In this document: positions 46,217 through 56,119 of the stretch, one piece after another
How positions within the stretch are numbered: the first letter of the stretch is position 1
Layout of the letters: every line of letters begins with the position of its first letter
Source of the DNA: Aurantiacibacter spongiae
GTDB taxonomy: Bacteria; Pseudomonadota; Alphaproteobacteria; Sphingomonadales; Sphingomonadaceae
Reading direction: 5' to 3'
NCBI RefSeq assembly: GCF_003815535.1
Contig: NZ_RPFZ01000001.1
Coordinates: 124,001 to 188,000 of the forward strand
Length of the DNA stretch: 64,000 bases
Translations under genes and position numbers: made by a program
The notes under the pieces: model-generated
What the model was told of the DNA's origin: nothing
What the model saw: the letters and a program-made list of their open reading frames with translations, nothing else
Databases searched by the model: none

Positions 46217-46668
46217 GGGCCATGCGCGACTTGAAAACTCTCGCCCGCGACGATGCCGGATCGACCATCGTCGAGTTCGCTTTGATCGGGCCGGCCTTCC
46301 TCATCATGATGCTGGGCGTTCTCCAGATCGGGATCGCGCTGCAGAACTACAACGCGCTGCGCAACGTGTCGGCGGACACCGCGCGCTACGCCATGGTGCA
46401 GCACCAGACGGGCAACACCATCAACAACAACCAGATCCGCACCTATGCGATCAACCATTCGACCGGCGCGCCCTATCTGCTCAGTTCGACGCAGCTGAAT
46501 GCGGTGGTCGACGAACCGCTTGTCCGGCGCGTGGCCGATGCGCGCGAACTGAATCTCACGATGAGCTACCAGATCGACAGCCTGCTGGGCTTCGCCGGCA
46601 TCGATGGACCTTTCATCACCTATTCGCGGCCCATCTTCCTGCTCGACAACACCCTGCCGGCAACCTGA
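46213..46668 (+). CDS. TadE-family pilus-assembly protein 2
   Basis: A 151-residue TadE protein. The signature DDAGSTIVEFALIGPAFLIMMLGVLQIGIALQ is at residues about 13-44 with the conserved glutamate in VEFAL. The C-terminal part is polar and without cysteines. It starts in the stop of the preceding gene and ends 92 bases before the VWA-domain TadG gene. The ATG at 46213 is preferred; an ATG three codons later is also possible. Confidence 0.85.
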   Translation: MRAMRDLKTLARDDAGSTIVEFALIGPAFLIMMLGVLQIGIALQNYNALRNVSADTARYAMVQHQTGNTINNNQIRTYAINHSTGAPYLLSSTQLNAVVDEPLVRRVADARELNLTMSYQIDSLLGFAGIDGPFITYSRPIFLLDNTLPAT

Positions 46669-46760
46669 TAGCGGCAGCGTGCAAGCGCTTGATGGGGAAG
46701 TGAAAAAAATTAACCGCGTTCGTTTGCGAAGGTCGAACGACGAGCATGTAGAGCGGCGCA

Positions 46761-48725
46761 ATGGCCGTGTTCCCGCCCCTCCCAACCGCGCCGCGTTCGG
46801 ACCTGCTGCGTCGTCTCGCACGCAACGAGGCGGGCAACGTCATCGCCATCATCGCCGCGAGCATCTTTCCGCTGCTGGCACTGATCGGCGGCGGGATCGA
46901 CATGGGCCGCGGCTATCTGTCGCAGAGCCGGTTGCAGCAGGCCTGCGACGCCGGCGTTCTGGCGGCGCGCAAGCGCTTGGGAACCCAGGTCGCCGCCGGA
47001 GCCGAGATTACCCAGGACGTGGCCGATACCGGCCAGCGTTTCTTCAACATCAACTTCGGCGAAGGCGATTACGGCACACGCAACCGCGCCTTCCAGATGA
47101 CGCTGGAGAGCGATTTCTCCATTTCGGGTGAAGCAAGCGTGGACGTGCCGACCACGATCATGGCCGTGTTCGGTTTCACCGAGATGGATGTTTCGGTCGA
47201 CTGCACCGCGCAGATCAACATGGCGAACACCGACATCATGATGGTGCTCGACACTACCGGGTCGATGGCGGAAACCAATTCCGGCGATACCTTATCCAAG
47301 ATCGAGGCGCTGCGCTCCACCGTCAGCAGCTTCTACGATCAGATGGCCGCAGCCGCCCGGGGAACCAGCCGCATCCGCTATGGCTTCGTGCCCTACTCCA
47401 CCAACGTGAATGTCGGGCATCTTCTGGCCGACGACTGGGTGGTGGACGATTGGGATTACCAGTCGCGTAGAAGCATCGTTACAGGGACGAAGAAGGGCAC
47501 GCGCACCTACAACCGCAACTGGACGACGATCAGCGGCAGTGCGGGCAGCGAGACGGTGATAAGCACCTATCCGGCCACCTATCACGAGGCCCAGCCCGGT
47601 ACGCAGGTGGTCGACGACAACGAAAACGTCACGACCGTCGGCGCAAGCGGCGCATACTGGAGCTGCGACACCGCCGCTCCGGCCGGAAACGTCTCGACGA
47701 CATCCGAGATGCTCTCCAGCGAAGAGAACAATTTCGAAGGGCCGCCGCGCGGAAAGCAGACCGTCGAACTGTGGCAACGGGTACAGGACGGCACGGGCTA
47801 CCGCGTAACCCGCTCCGGCGAGACCTGCCAGGTCCGGCAACGCGTCTATGACCGGTTCACCCAGCAATACGAACGCGTCACCGAACCGACCGAAAACGAC
47901 ATCACCAAGTGGCAATACCGCCAGCTGACCTACGACGTCAGCGACTGGCGCAGCAGCGGTAATGGCTGCATCGAGGAGCGCGCGACCTACCCCATCGACG
48001 ATTTCGACAACGTCGATCTGTCTCGCGCGCTGGACCTCGATATCGATCTGGTGCCGACGTCTGACGACGATACGCGCTGGCGCCCGTCAATGCCGCAATA
48101 TCTCTACGCCCGGTCGATGAAATACGACAATACCGGCAGCTTCACGCCGGCATCGGTCACCACCAACGACAATTACATCGCCCCCGCCGTGCTCGGATTG
48201 GCCCAGTGCCCGAGCCCAGCCATGCGGTTGTCCGAAATCACGTCGGGTCAGCTCGACACGTTTCTTTCGGGGCTGACCGCATCGGGATCGACCTACCACG
48301 ATATCGGCATGATCTGGGGCGGCCGACTGCTCTCGCCAACCGGTCTGTTCGCGGCGGACAACCGCGACGTCAGCGCCGCGCAGCCGACCAATCGGCACAT
48401 GATCTTCCTGACCGATGGCGAAACCGCTCCGCTCGATCTGGCCTACGCGTCCTACGGGCTCGAACCGCTCGACCGTCGCCGCTGGTCGCCATCGTCGGCG
48501 CTTTCGCTGGTCCAGACGGTGGAAAATCGCTTTTCCTTCGCCTGCGAGGAGGTGAAGAAGAAGAACATCACCGTCTGGGTCATCAGCTTTGGCACGGCGC
48601 CCAACGCGATCATGCAGACCTGCGCCGGCCCGGATCACTATTTCGTCGCGGACGACGCGGCCGAGCTGGAAAGCGTGTTCACCGCCATCGCCAACCGCAT
48701 GGCCGAATTGCGGGTCACACGATGA
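46761..48725 (+). CDS. TadG-like protein with von Willebrand factor A domain
   Basis: A 654-residue protein. N-terminal TadG motif with a hydrophobic segment (AGNVIAIIAASIFPLLALIGGGIDMGRG, residues 24-51); then a VWA domain whose MIDAS motif is D164-T-T-G-S-M169 (DxTGSM); and a long exported region with interspersed aromatic and acidic residues, ending with a VWA-like strand set (NRHMIFLTDGETAP, FACEEVKKKNITVWVISFG). TadG proteins are part of the tight-adherence secretion locus; this one may bind metal-dependent ligands. It overlaps the next TadE gene (ATGA). Confidence 0.85.
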   Translation: MAVFPPLPTAPRSDLLRRLARNEAGNVIAIIAASIFPLLALIGGGIDMGRGYLSQSRLQQACDAGVLAARKRLGTQVAAGAEITQDVADTGQRFFNINFGEGDYGTRNRAFQMTLESDFSISGEASVDVPTTIMAVFGFTEMDVSVDCTAQINMANTDIMMVLDTTGSMAETNSGDTLSKIEALRSTVSSFYDQMAAAARGTSRIRYGFVPYSTNVNVGHLLADDWVVDDWDYQSRRSIVTGTKKGTRTYNRNWTTISGSAGSETVISTYPATYHEAQPGTQVVDDNENVTTVGASGAYWSCDTAAPAGNVSTTSEMLSSEENNFEGPPRGKQTVELWQRVQDGTGYRVTRSGETCQVRQRVYDRFTQQYERVTEPTENDITKWQYRQLTYDVSDWRSSGNGCIEERATYPIDDFDNVDLSRALDLDIDLVPTSDDDTRWRPSMPQYLYARSMKYDNTGSFTPASVTTNDNYIAPAVLGLAQCPSPAMRLSEITSGQLDTFLSGLTASGSTYHDIGMIWGGRLLSPTGLFAADNRDVSAAQPTNRHMIFLTDGETAPLDLAYASYGLEPLDRRRWSPSSALSLVQTVENRFSFACEEVKKKNITVWVISFGTAPNAIMQTCAGPDHYFVADDAAELESVFTAIANRMAELRVTR

Positions 48726-49312
48726 AGGGCGGCATTCGCAAGCTCGCGGCCGACGAAACCGGCGTCACCGTGGTCGAATTCGCGCTGATCGCACCGGTTC
48801 TGGCGCTGACGCTGATGGGCCTGTTCGATTTTTCCTACAACATCTATGCCGAGACGATGATCGAGGGTGCGGTGCAGAAGGCGGCGCGCGATTCCACCAT
48901 CGAAACCTATGCCAATTCGCCTGCGGACCTGGACGGTCACGTCGAGCATGCGGTGCAGCAGATCGTCCCGCGATCCGATGTCGTCTTCAGCCGCAGCGCC
49001 TATACCGACTATGCCGATATCGGACGCGCGGAGGAGTTCACCGACTCCAATGACGACGGCATCTGCAACGATGGCGAGCCGTTCGTCGATGCGAACGGCA
49101 ACAATGCGTGGGATACGGACCGCGGAACAAGCACCACGGGCGGCGCGAAGGACGCCGTGCTGTACGAAGTCACCGCCACCTACGACCGCATGTTTCCGCT
49201 CGCCGGCCTGCTGGGGTTCGACAACGAGGTATCGGTTTACGCCCGCACTGTCCTGCGTAACCAGCCCTACGACGAACAGGCGGCGCGCCGCAGCGTCGGG
49301 AATTGCCCGTGA
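48722..49312 (+). CDS. TadE-family protein 3 with calcium-loop-like insert
   Basis: A 196-residue TadE protein. The signature ADETGVTVVEFALIAPVLALTLMGLFDFSYNIYAE is at residues about 9-43. Residues about 106-130 hold Asp/Asn-rich repeats (DSNDDGICNDGEPFVD, then ANGNNAWDTD), like thrombospondin type 3 or EF-type calcium loops. The function is a minor pilin, inferred. It overlaps its neighbours by ATGA upstream and GTGA downstream. Confidence 0.82.
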   Translation: MKGGIRKLAADETGVTVVEFALIAPVLALTLMGLFDFSYNIYAETMIEGAVQKAARDSTIETYANSPADLDGHVEHAVQQIVPRSDVVFSRSAYTDYADIGRAEEFTDSNDDGICNDGEPFVDANGNNAWDTDRGTSTTGGAKDAVLYEVTATYDRMFPLAGLLGFDNEVSVYARTVLRNQPYDEQAARRSVGNCP

Positions 49313-50016
49313 ACCGGGTTTTCGCCCCGATTCGCGCAGGTTTCGTCCGGCTCATGCGCGACCGCGCGGCGGTGGCGATGACGGAGTTCGCGCTCACCCT
49401 GCCCTTCCTTCTCGGCCTCGGTCTGATGGGCATGGAAACCGCCAACCGGGCGCTGATCCAGATGCAGATCTCGCAGCTTGCCGTCCACGTGGCCGACAAT
49501 GCCTCGCGGATCGGTGACCGATCGATCCTCGAGGATACGAAGATCTACGAGCGGCAGATCAACGATCTGTTCTACGGCGCGGAGATCCAGGCAGGCTCGG
49601 GGCTGGGCCTCTACGAACACGGTCGCGTGATCCTCTCCAGCCTGGAGGTGGTGCCGGACACGGAGGACCAGCAGTATATCCATTGGCAGCGTTGTCTGGG
49701 ATCGAAGCGCCACACCAGTTCCTATGGCGAGGAAGGGGACGGACTTACCGGCACCGACTTTCCCGGCATGGGCCCCGCGGGAGAGGAAGTGCTCGCCTTT
49801 CCGCGCGAGGCGGTGATGTTCGTCGAGGTGGTTTACGACTACCAGCCCATCATCGGCGCGCCGTTCACCTATGATGAGGATACGGTGAGCGCGATCGCCA
49901 GCTTCACGGTGCGCGACGCGCGCGACCTTTCCCGCATATATCAGCGCGATCCGGGCGACCCCGATCCGGTCGCCAGTTGCGATACCTATGGCGGCTCGCC
50001 CTACTCCACCCTCTGA
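49309..50016 (+). CDS. TadE-like protein 4
   Basis: A 235-residue protein with the TadE pattern RAAVAMTEFALTLPFLLGLGLMGMETANRAL (residues about 20-50). GTG start at 49309 overlaps the previous stop; a TTG at 49303 is less likely. The remainder is exported, with two cysteines (QRCLGS and ASCDTY). It is the last of the run and converges with pdhB after nine bases. No further tad genes (ATPase, platform, secretin or prepilin peptidase) are in the window. Confidence 0.78.
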   Translation: MNRVFAPIRAGFVRLMRDRAAVAMTEFALTLPFLLGLGLMGMETANRALIQMQISQLAVHVADNASRIGDRSILEDTKIYERQINDLFYGAEIQAGSGLGLYEHGRVILSSLEVVPDTEDQQYIHWQRCLGSKRHTSSYGEEGDGLTGTDFPGMGPAGEEVLAFPREAVMFVEVVYDYQPIIGAPFTYDEDTVSAIASFTVRDARDLSRIYQRDPGDPDPVASCDTYGGSPYSTL

Positions 50017-50025
50017 AAGCCAGGC

Positions 50026-51414
50026 TCAGTCGACGTAGCAGACCCGCTTGCAGGCGGCGACCACCCGGGCGGAGTCGACGAGCGCCAGCTTTTCCAGATT
50101 GGCGGCATAGGGCAGCGGCACGTCCTCGTTGCAGACCCGCAGCACCGGTGCGTCGAGATGGTCGAAGCCTTCGTCCATGCAGACGGCGACCACCTCCGAA
50201 GCGATCGAGCAGGTCGGCCAGCCTTCCTCGGCAATTACCAGCCGGTTGGTCTTGGCCAGGCTATCGAGGATCGTGGCGGTATCGAGGGGGCGCAGCGTGC
50301 GCAGGTCGATGACCTCCGCCTCGATCCCCTCGCCAGCCAGCTCCTCCGCCGCCTCTAGCGCAACGCCGACGGCGATGGAATAGGAAACGATGGTGACATC
50401 GCTTCCCTCGCGCACGACCCGGGCCTTGCCGATGGGCAGGACATGGTCGTCAAGCTGGGCGATTTCGAAGGAGCGGCCGTAGACCAGCTCGTTTTCAAGA
50501 AACACGACCGGGTCTTCGGATCGGATCGCTGCCTTGAGCAGACCCTTGGCATCGGAGGCATCGTAGGGTGCGATGACGATGAGACCGGGCACGCTGGCGT
50601 ACCACGGGCCATAATTCTGGCTGTGCTGCGCGCCCACGCGGCTCGCCGCACCGTTGGGGCCGCGAAACACCACCGGACAACGCATCTGACCGCCGCTCAT
50701 GTAATTGGTCTTGGCCGCGGAATTGATGATGTGGTCGATCGCCTGCATGGCGAAATTGAACGTCATGAACTCGACCACGGGGCGAAGGCCGCCCATGGCC
50801 GCGCCCGCCCCGATGCCGGCGAACCCGTATTCGGTGATGGGCGTGTCGATGACCCGCTTCGGACCGAACTCGTCGAGCAGCCCCTGCGTCACCTTGTAGG
50901 CGCCCTGGTATTCGGCCACTTCCTCGCCCATCACGAAGACGCGGTCGTCCAGCCGCATTTCCTCCGCCATCGCGTCGCGCAGCGCCTCGCGCACCGTGAT
51001 CTTGACCATGTTGGTGCCGGGGGGAATTTCGGGATCGTCCTGCCGCGGGGCGGGGCTGGCCTTCGTGACCTCGGCCTCGCTCGGCTCGCGGCCGACGTCC
51101 TTGCCCTCGCCTTCCACGTCATCGACAGCCTCCCCCGCGGGCGTGGGCGCCTCGATGTCGGAAGCGTCCTCCCCCTCGCCTGCCAGCACGGCGATGACGG
51201 TGCCGACCTTTACGTTTTCCGTACCTTCCTCGACCACGATCTTGCCGACCGTGCCCTCGTCAATACATTCGAACTCCATCGTCGCCTTGTCGGTCTCGAT
51301 CTCGGCCAGAACGTCGCCGGACGAAACCTGGTCGCCTTCCTTCACCAGCCACTTGGCGAGCGTGCCTTCCTCCATGGTCGGGGACAGCGCGGGCATTTTC
51401 AGTTCGATCGCCAT
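50026..51414 (-). CDS. pdhB: pyruvate dehydrogenase E1 component beta subunit with lipoyl domain
   Basis: A 462-residue E1-beta fused to an N-terminal lipoyl domain, as in many alphaproteobacteria. [22 protein letters not shown] starts the lipoyl domain; the lipoylated lysine is K43 in ETDKATME. After an acidic/Pro linker (residues about 85-135), the transketolase-like E1-beta follows ([21 protein letters not shown]). It makes acetyl-CoA from pyruvate with PdhA and E2/E3. ATG at 51414 has AGGAG eight bases upstream. One small gene separates it from pdhA on the same strand. Confidence 0.95.
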   Translation of the reverse strand: MAIELKMPALSPTMEEGTLAKWLVKEGDQVSSGDVLAEIETDKATMEFECIDEGTVGKIVVEEGTENVKVGTVIAVLAGEGEDASDIEAPTPAGEAVDDVEGEGKDVGREPSEAEVTKASPAPRQDDPEIPPGTNMVKITVREALRDAMAEEMRLDDRVFVMGEEVAEYQGAYKVTQGLLDEFGPKRVIDTPITEYGFAGIGAGAAMGGLRPVVEFMTFNFAMQAIDHIINSAAKTNYMSGGQMRCPVVFRGPNGAASRVGAQHSQNYGPWYASVPGLIVIAPYDASDAKGLLKAAIRSEDPVVFLENELVYGRSFEIAQLDDHVLPIGKARVVREGSDVTIVSYSIAVGVALEAAEELAGEGIEAEVIDLRTLRPLDTATILDSLAKTNRLVIAEEGWPTCSIASEVVAVCMDEGFDHLDAPVLRVCNEDVPLPYAANLEKLALVDSARVVAACKRVCYVD

Positions 51415-51415
51415 T

Positions 51416-51763
51416 TCAGGCTCCTGTCTGCTGATGCTGGACGAGTTTCCAGCCATCGTCGGCACCGCGATAGGTGCTGGTGCACAATACGTCATGGTTC
51501 GCCGCGCCCTCGCGACTCGCGCAGGCACGGTAGGCGAGAACGGCTACGGTCTTCCCGGGGCGTGCCAGTTTTCGGTCGAGCATCTCGAGCGACGCCCAGC
51601 GCGGCGCGGCGCGCATTCCGGCAAGGGCGAAGTCACGGTCGAGTATCCCGGCCTGGCCGAACACCATCAGGCATTCGTCTGCCACACTATCCTCGCATTC
51701 GTCGACCGGAGCGGTCCAAAGGCGCTTTTCCATGTCCCAAAGCGCCTCATCGGTAATCGCCAT
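51416..51763 (-). CDS. SnoaL-like/DUF4440 protein between pdhA and pdhB
   Basis: A 115-residue protein with the NTF2-like SnoaL/DUF4440 pattern ([69 protein letters not shown]). It is cytoplasmic and without a signal peptide. Its ATG overlaps the pdhA stop by one base (TGATG), and its stop is one base from the pdhB start, so it is embedded in the pdh operon. Function unknown; a role linked to the complex is suggested by position only. Confidence 0.8.
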   Translation of the reverse strand: MAITDEALWDMEKRLWTAPVDECEDSVADECLMVFGQAGILDRDFALAGMRAAPRWASLEMLDRKLARPGKTVAVLAYRACASREGAANHDVLCTSTYRGADDGWKLVQHQQTGA

Positions 51764-52896
51764 CAATACTGCTCCACGAGAACGTCCGTGTAGAGCTCGC
51801 CGGCATCGGGTTCGGGACTGCTCTCTGCGAAATCGGCAGCGTCGGAAACGGTGGAGCGGATCGCCTTGTCGATCTCCTTGAGCCTGTCCTCGCCAACGCC
51901 CGCGCCTGCAAGATCCTTCTTCACCCGCTCGATCGGATCGTGGTGGTCCCGCTGTTCCTGCACCTCCTCGCGCGTGCGATACTTGGCCGGATCGGACATC
52001 GAGTGACCGCGATAGCGGTAGGTATTGCATTCCATGAGAACCGGACCGTTTCCTTCGCGCACATGGGCGAAGGCGATCTCCGCGGCCTGGCGCACTTCCA
52101 GCACGTCCATGCCGTTCACGTCCATGCCCGGTATGCGGAAGGCCGTGCCGCGGCGGTAGAACTCGGTCTCGGCGCTGGACCTGCGGACCGCGGTCCCCAT
52201 CGCGTACTGGTTGTTTTCCACCACGAACACGATCGGCAATTTCCACAGCGCCGCCATGTTCATCGTCTCGTACACCTGGCCCTGGTTCGCGGCCCCGTCA
52301 CCGAAATAGGCCAGGCAAAGGCCCCCATCGTCACGATATTGATGCGCCAGCGCCAGTCCACCGCCCAGGGAAACCTGTGCCCCCACGATGCCATGCCCCC
52401 CGTAAAAGCTGTGTTCGGTGCTGAACATGTGCATCGAGCCGCCCTTGCCCTTCGAAATGCCGGCGGCGCGGCCCGTCAGTTCGGCCATGATGGACTTGGG
52501 ATCGATACCGTAGGCGAGCATGTGCCCGTGATCGCGATAACCGGTGATGACGGAATCACGGTCGTTGTCGAGCGCCGACTGCAAGCCGATGGCGACCGCT
52601 TCCTGGCCGATATAGAGGTGGCAGAAGCCCCCGATCAGGCCGAGGCCGTATAGCTGTCCGGCCTTTTCCTCGAACCTTCGAATAAGAAGCATCTGTTCGT
52701 AGAAATGCAGCAGCTGATCCTCGCTCGCCTCGAAACGCTTCCGCTTCTCGAGCTGTTCCTGCAGGCTGCGCAGAGCGAAATCGTCCGAATTGTCGCCCTG
52801 CGCCGCGATCGGGGCATCTGCCGGAACGGCTTTCCGTTTCGCCGGGGCACGTTTCGATTTGGCAGACGATCCTGCGGGCGTGGAGGCCTTGGCCAT
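51763..52896 (-). CDS. pdhA: pyruvate dehydrogenase E1 component alpha subunit
   Basis: A 377-residue thiamine-diphosphate enzyme subunit; with PdhB it decarboxylates pyruvate. An Ala/Lys-rich N-terminal arm of about 35 residues precedes the core. The ThDP/Mg motif runs from [12 protein letters not shown] to NNQYAMGT; other marks are GGKGGS-type [12 protein letters not shown] and the phosphorylation-loop region [15 protein letters not shown]. The ATG at 52896 has AGAGAGGAG-type purines upstream. Confidence 0.95.
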   Translation of the reverse strand: MAKASTPAGSSAKSKRAPAKRKAVPADAPIAAQGDNSDDFALRSLQEQLEKRKRFEASEDQLLHFYEQMLLIRRFEEKAGQLYGLGLIGGFCHLYIGQEAVAIGLQSALDNDRDSVITGYRDHGHMLAYGIDPKSIMAELTGRAAGISKGKGGSMHMFSTEHSFYGGHGIVGAQVSLGGGLALAHQYRDDGGLCLAYFGDGAANQGQVYETMNMAALWKLPIVFVVENNQYAMGTAVRRSSAETEFYRRGTAFRIPGMDVNGMDVLEVRQAAEIAFAHVREGNGPVLMECNTYRYRGHSMSDPAKYRTREEVQEQRDHHDPIERVKKDLAGAGVGEDRLKEIDKAIRSTVSDAADFAESSPEPDAGELYTDVLVEQY

Positions 52897-53044
52897 GTCA
52901 GCTCCTCTCTGTTCGCGCGAGCAAGTCTGCGCGAATGGCGTTTGTCGGGCAACGCCTATAGGAGGACTTTCGTTGCACGCGCAACGTCAGGCCGCGACGA
53001 TTAACCGCAATGGTATGTTTAAAGGGCCACTTGAACCGCGCCGG

Positions 53045-53359
53045 TCAGTCGAGCTGGTCCATCTCGACGACGTATTCGTCCGGATGGGCGACGCCGAGAC
53101 TGCCGCGCACCAACTCGTCCGCCAGATCGGGATCCACATTGTCGGGATCGAGCCGCTCGACCCGGTTGGCGAGCGTGTCGCGCCGTTCGCTGAGCGCCGC
53201 GATGCGCGCCTGGTGCTGTTCCAGTTTCGCGGCGTTCTCCCCCCAGGCGAGAACCCCCGACGGCCCGACGAATGCCATCGCGCCGATGAACAGCAGAACG
53301 CTCAGCGCACCGGCGTTGACGATGCGCTCTCGAACCAGTCGTTTGCGATGTGTGTTCAT
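53045..53359 (-). CDS. FtsB/DivIC-like septum-formation protein
   Basis: A 104-residue protein: basic N-terminus, one transmembrane helix (about residues 15-34) and a periplasmic coiled coil ([28 protein letters not shown]), then the [19 protein letters not shown] tail found in FtsB/DivIC proteins. FtsB recruits FtsL and FtsQ in the divisome. ATG at 53359 is chosen; a GTG at 53395 would add a non-conserved extension. It lies upstream of pdhA on the same strand, an arrangement (ftsB-pdhA) frequent in alphaproteobacteria. Confidence 0.85.
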   Translation of the reverse strand: MNTHRKRLVRERIVNAGALSVLLFIGAMAFVGPSGVLAWGENAAKLEQHQARIAALSERRDTLANRVERLDPDNVDPDLADELVRGSLGVAHPDEYVVEMDQLD

Positions 53360-53500
53360 TCGATCGATCCCGGTAGTCTCGCCGACTTGAATCACGGCGC
53401 AGCGACGGCTTCAACCGTTATAACGGGAACCCGCCCCCGTGGCGAGACGTCGCGTTACCGGACCTTGCGAAATACGATGAAAAAGGTTACAAGTGAAACC

Positions 53501-54610
53501 ATGACTGACCTCTTCGAAAACCCCATCGGCCTCGACGGCTTCGAGTTCGTTGAATTTTGCGCGCCTGAGAAGGGCATGATCGAACCGGTGTTCAAGGCGA
53601 TGGGATTTGCGCATGTTGCCGATCACCGGTCGAAGGACGTCCAGCTCTGGCGACAGGGGCAGATCAACCTCATCGCCAATTACGAACCGCGCAGCGCCGC
53701 CTGGTACTTCGCGCGCGAGCACGGTCCTTCGGCGTGCGGCATGGGTTTTCGCGTCAAGGACGCGGCCAAGGCCTATAAGGAACTGCTCGATCGCGGGGCG
53801 GAGCCGGTGGCCAACGCACCCGGGCCGATGGAACTTTCCATTCCTGCCATCCGCGGCATCGGTGGTGCCATCGTCTATCTCATCGACCGCTACGAGGATG
53901 AGAACGGCGACGGTCTGTCCGTCTACGATATCGATTTCGAATATCGCGACGGGGTCGATCGGCATCCCGAGGGGGCCGGTTTCGACCGGATCGATCACCT
54001 GACGCACAATGTCTATAACGGGCGCATGGCCTACTGGGCCGACTATTACGAAACGCTCTTCAACTTCCGCGAGATACGCTTCTTCGACATCAAGGGCGAG
54101 TATACGGGCCTCACGAGCAAGGCGCTGACCGCACCCGATGGGAAAATTCGCATTCCGCTCAACGAGGAAGGCGAAGGCGGAAAGGGACAGATCGAGGAGT
54201 TCCTCAAGGAATTCAACGGCGAGGGCATTCAGCATATCGCGCTGATCTGCGACGATCTCGTCAAAGCGTGGGATCGCCTCAAGGAATTCGGCGTGCCCTT
54301 CATGACGGCCCCGCCCGAAACCTACTACGAGATGCTTCCCGAGCGCCTTCCCGATCACGGCGAACCGGTGGAAGAGCTCAAGGCGCGCGGTATCCTGCTC
54401 GACGGAACGACCGAAGGCGGACAGCCTCGCCTGCTGTTGCAGATCTTCGCCGAAGCACAGGTCGGACCGGTGTTCTTCGAATTCATTCAGCGAAAGGGTG
54501 ACGAAGGTTTCGGAGAGGGCAATTTCAAGGCGCTGTTCGAGAGCATGGAGCGCGACCAGATCAATCGCGGCACGCTGCGCGTCGAGGACGCCAAGACGGT
54601 CGAAGCCTGA
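53501..54610 (+). CDS. hppD: 4-hydroxyphenylpyruvate dioxygenase
   Basis: A 369-residue non-heme iron enzyme that turns 4-hydroxyphenylpyruvate into homogentisate in tyrosine breakdown. Iron ligands are H166 (in IDHLTHNV), H245 (GIQHIAL) and E327 (FFEFIQR). Two vicinal-oxygen-chelate halves are evident. Start at 53501 (MTDLFENP) matches homologues; an ATG at 53477 in frame is possible but has no ribosome site. Monocistronic by position. Also provides the precursor of pyomelanin if homogentisate accumulates. Confidence 0.95.
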   Translation: MTDLFENPIGLDGFEFVEFCAPEKGMIEPVFKAMGFAHVADHRSKDVQLWRQGQINLIANYEPRSAAWYFAREHGPSACGMGFRVKDAAKAYKELLDRGAEPVANAPGPMELSIPAIRGIGGAIVYLIDRYEDENGDGLSVYDIDFEYRDGVDRHPEGAGFDRIDHLTHNVYNGRMAYWADYYETLFNFREIRFFDIKGEYTGLTSKALTAPDGKIRIPLNEEGEGGKGQIEEFLKEFNGEGIQHIALICDDLVKAWDRLKEFGVPFMTAPPETYYEMLPERLPDHGEPVEELKARGILLDGTTEGGQPRLLLQIFAEAQVGPVFFEFIQRKGDEGFGEGNFKALFESMERDQINRGTLRVEDAKTVEA

Positions 54611-54671
54611 CAGCCCTTCCCCGGCCGCCACGGCACGGTCGCAAGCGGTCCGCTATTTAGAGGTATGGCAG

Positions 54672-54748
54672 TGGTGCGCCCGACAGGATTCGAACCTGTG
54701 GCCCCCGGATTAGGAATCCGATGCTCTATCCTGCTGAGCTACGGGCGC
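54672..54748 (-). tRNA. tRNA-Arg (anticodon CCT)
   Basis: A complete cloverleaf on the minus strand, 77 nt including the encoded CCA. Acceptor stem GCGCCCG/CGGGCGC, D-stem GCTC/GAGC, anticodon stem TCGGA/TCCGG with loop TTCCTAA so the anticodon is CCT (reads AGG), and T-arm ACAGG-TTCGAAT-CCTGT. Discriminator base is A. Confidence 0.97.
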
Positions 54749-54757
54749 GTGCGGATC

Positions 54758-54786
54758 GCTATATGGAACCGCCCGGCGGCTGGCAA
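54758..54786 (-). promoter_or_regulatory. promoter of tRNA-Arg(CCT)
   Basis: On the minus strand: TTGCCA (54786-54781, five of six matches to TTGACA), a 17-base spacer, and TATAGC (54763-54758, four of six). Start of transcription would be near 54751, just ahead of the tRNA 5' end at 54748. Confidence 0.6.
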
Positions 54787-54791
54787 TCGCA

Positions 54792-55286
54792 TCAGTTGAG
54801 GTCGTCCGGCGGCGCGACCGGAAGCGGCAGCGGCGCGACGGACACGCCCTCGTCGAGAAGATCCTGCGCTTCTTCCAGACTGGCCTGCCCATGAATGGGG
54901 CGATGCTCCCGCTCTCCGTAATGCATGGCCCGCGACTGTTCGGCAAATTGCGTTCCGACCCAGGTGCTGTTCTCGAGCGCCTTCTTCTGCGCCTCTGCCA
55001 GTTTCTCGATCGCCCGGGCGACCTGCGGCGGCATCGGACCATTCGCGATATCTCTCGGCTTTTCGTCGTCCTGTACGCGATCCGCTTCGGTCTTGTTCCG
55101 CACGGCCGCCTTCTGATTGGCTTTCCTGCCCACGGCCGGAGCCATCGGCGCCTTGGCTACGCTCTGCGAACCGCATTGCGGACACACAACAAGGCCCGTG
55201 TCGCTCTGCGTTGCAAAATCCCCGGATGAACGGAACCAGCCTTCGAACCGATGGCCGGCCTCGCAGGCGAGATCGTAGACTATCAT
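54792..55286 (-). CDS. DUF1178 family protein
   Basis: A 164-residue DUF1178 protein: MIVYDLACEAGHRFEGWFRSSGDFATQSDTGLV at the N-terminus, then a zinc-ribbon-like CPQCGSQSVAKAPMAPAV with one CxxC plus an upstream cysteine, and the family's PPQVARAIEKL...TWVGTQFAEQSRAMHYGE block. Function unknown. It is the last of three coupled genes grxC-nitrilase-DUF1178; the start overlaps the nitrilase stop (ATGA). Confidence 0.88.
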   Translation of the reverse strand: MIVYDLACEAGHRFEGWFRSSGDFATQSDTGLVVCPQCGSQSVAKAPMAPAVGRKANQKAAVRNKTEADRVQDDEKPRDIANGPMPPQVARAIEKLAEAQKKALENSTWVGTQFAEQSRAMHYGEREHRPIHGQASLEEAQDLLDEGVSVAPLPLPVAPPDDLN

Positions 55287-56119
55287 GCCGGAAACGTAGG
55301 CGTACCGCGGCGATTGGCAAGGCTGGGCACCTGCCGCCGGGCGCGCAGGATCGCATCCGGATCGATCTCGGCGAAACCCAGGCCGGTTTCCTCGCCCCCC
55401 ATGTCGAGGATGATCTCACCCCACGGATCGACGACCATGGAATGGCCGAAGGTCGCGCGCCCGTCCTCGTGCTCGCCGGCTTGCGCAGCCGAAACGACGT
55501 AGCAGCTCGATTCGATCGCACGGGCCCGTTGCAGGACATGCCAGTGGTCACGCCCGGTCGGCCGCGTAAAGGCGGACGGGATAGCAATCATGTCGCATTC
55601 CCGGCGGCCCAGCGCGTCGTAAAGGGCCGGGAAGCGTACGTCGTAGCAGATGGAAAGACCCAGCCGTCCCGCCGGCGTTTCCGCGGTCACGACCCGCTCC
55701 CCCGGCTGGTAGGCGCTCGCTTCCGACCATCGCTCGCCATTGTCCAGCGCGGCTTCGAACATGTGTATCTTGTCATAACGGGCGACAACCTGGCCTTGAT
55801 CGTCGATCACGAAGGTGCGGTTGGCCCAGCGTTGCCCCTCGCCCTTCACGGCGAGTGAGCCGAGCACGATCCAGATCCCTGCGTCGCGCGCCGTGTGCCG
55901 AACGGTGGAAAGAACATGGTTCCGCTCCTCCGCCACGACGTTGCCAGCAGCTCGCCTGCGATCCTGGTCCAGCAGGCCGCACATCTCCGGCGTGAACAGG
56001 ATGGCGGCGCCTTTGTCGGCAGCACGTCTCGCGCCATCGACGATGACAGTCGCGTTGGCATCGGGATCGATGCCGGAATTCATCTGCAAGAGGGCGATCC
56101 TGGTGACTGAACCCTTCAC
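55283..56119 (-). CDS. carbon-nitrogen hydrolase (Nit family)
   Basis: A 278-residue nitrilase-superfamily amidase with catalytic triad E45 (FTPEMC), K117 (YDKIHMF) and C158 (SICYDVRFP). It is closest in pattern to Nit1/NitFhit-type enzymes that hydrolyse deaminated glutathione or omega-amides, which would fit its operon with glutaredoxin. GTG start at 56119 overlaps the grxC stop. The product is a cytoplasmic hydrolase; the exact substrate is inferred from context only. Confidence 0.88.
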   Translation of the reverse strand: MKGSVTRIALLQMNSGIDPDANATVIVDGARRAADKGAAILFTPEMCGLLDQDRRRAAGNVVAEERNHVLSTVRHTARDAGIWIVLGSLAVKGEGQRWANRTFVIDDQGQVVARYDKIHMFEAALDNGERWSEASAYQPGERVVTAETPAGRLGLSICYDVRFPALYDALGRRECDMIAIPSAFTRPTGRDHWHVLQRARAIESSCYVVSAAQAGEHEDGRATFGHSMVVDPWGEIILDMGGEETGLGFAEIDPDAILRARRQVPSLANRRGTPTFPA

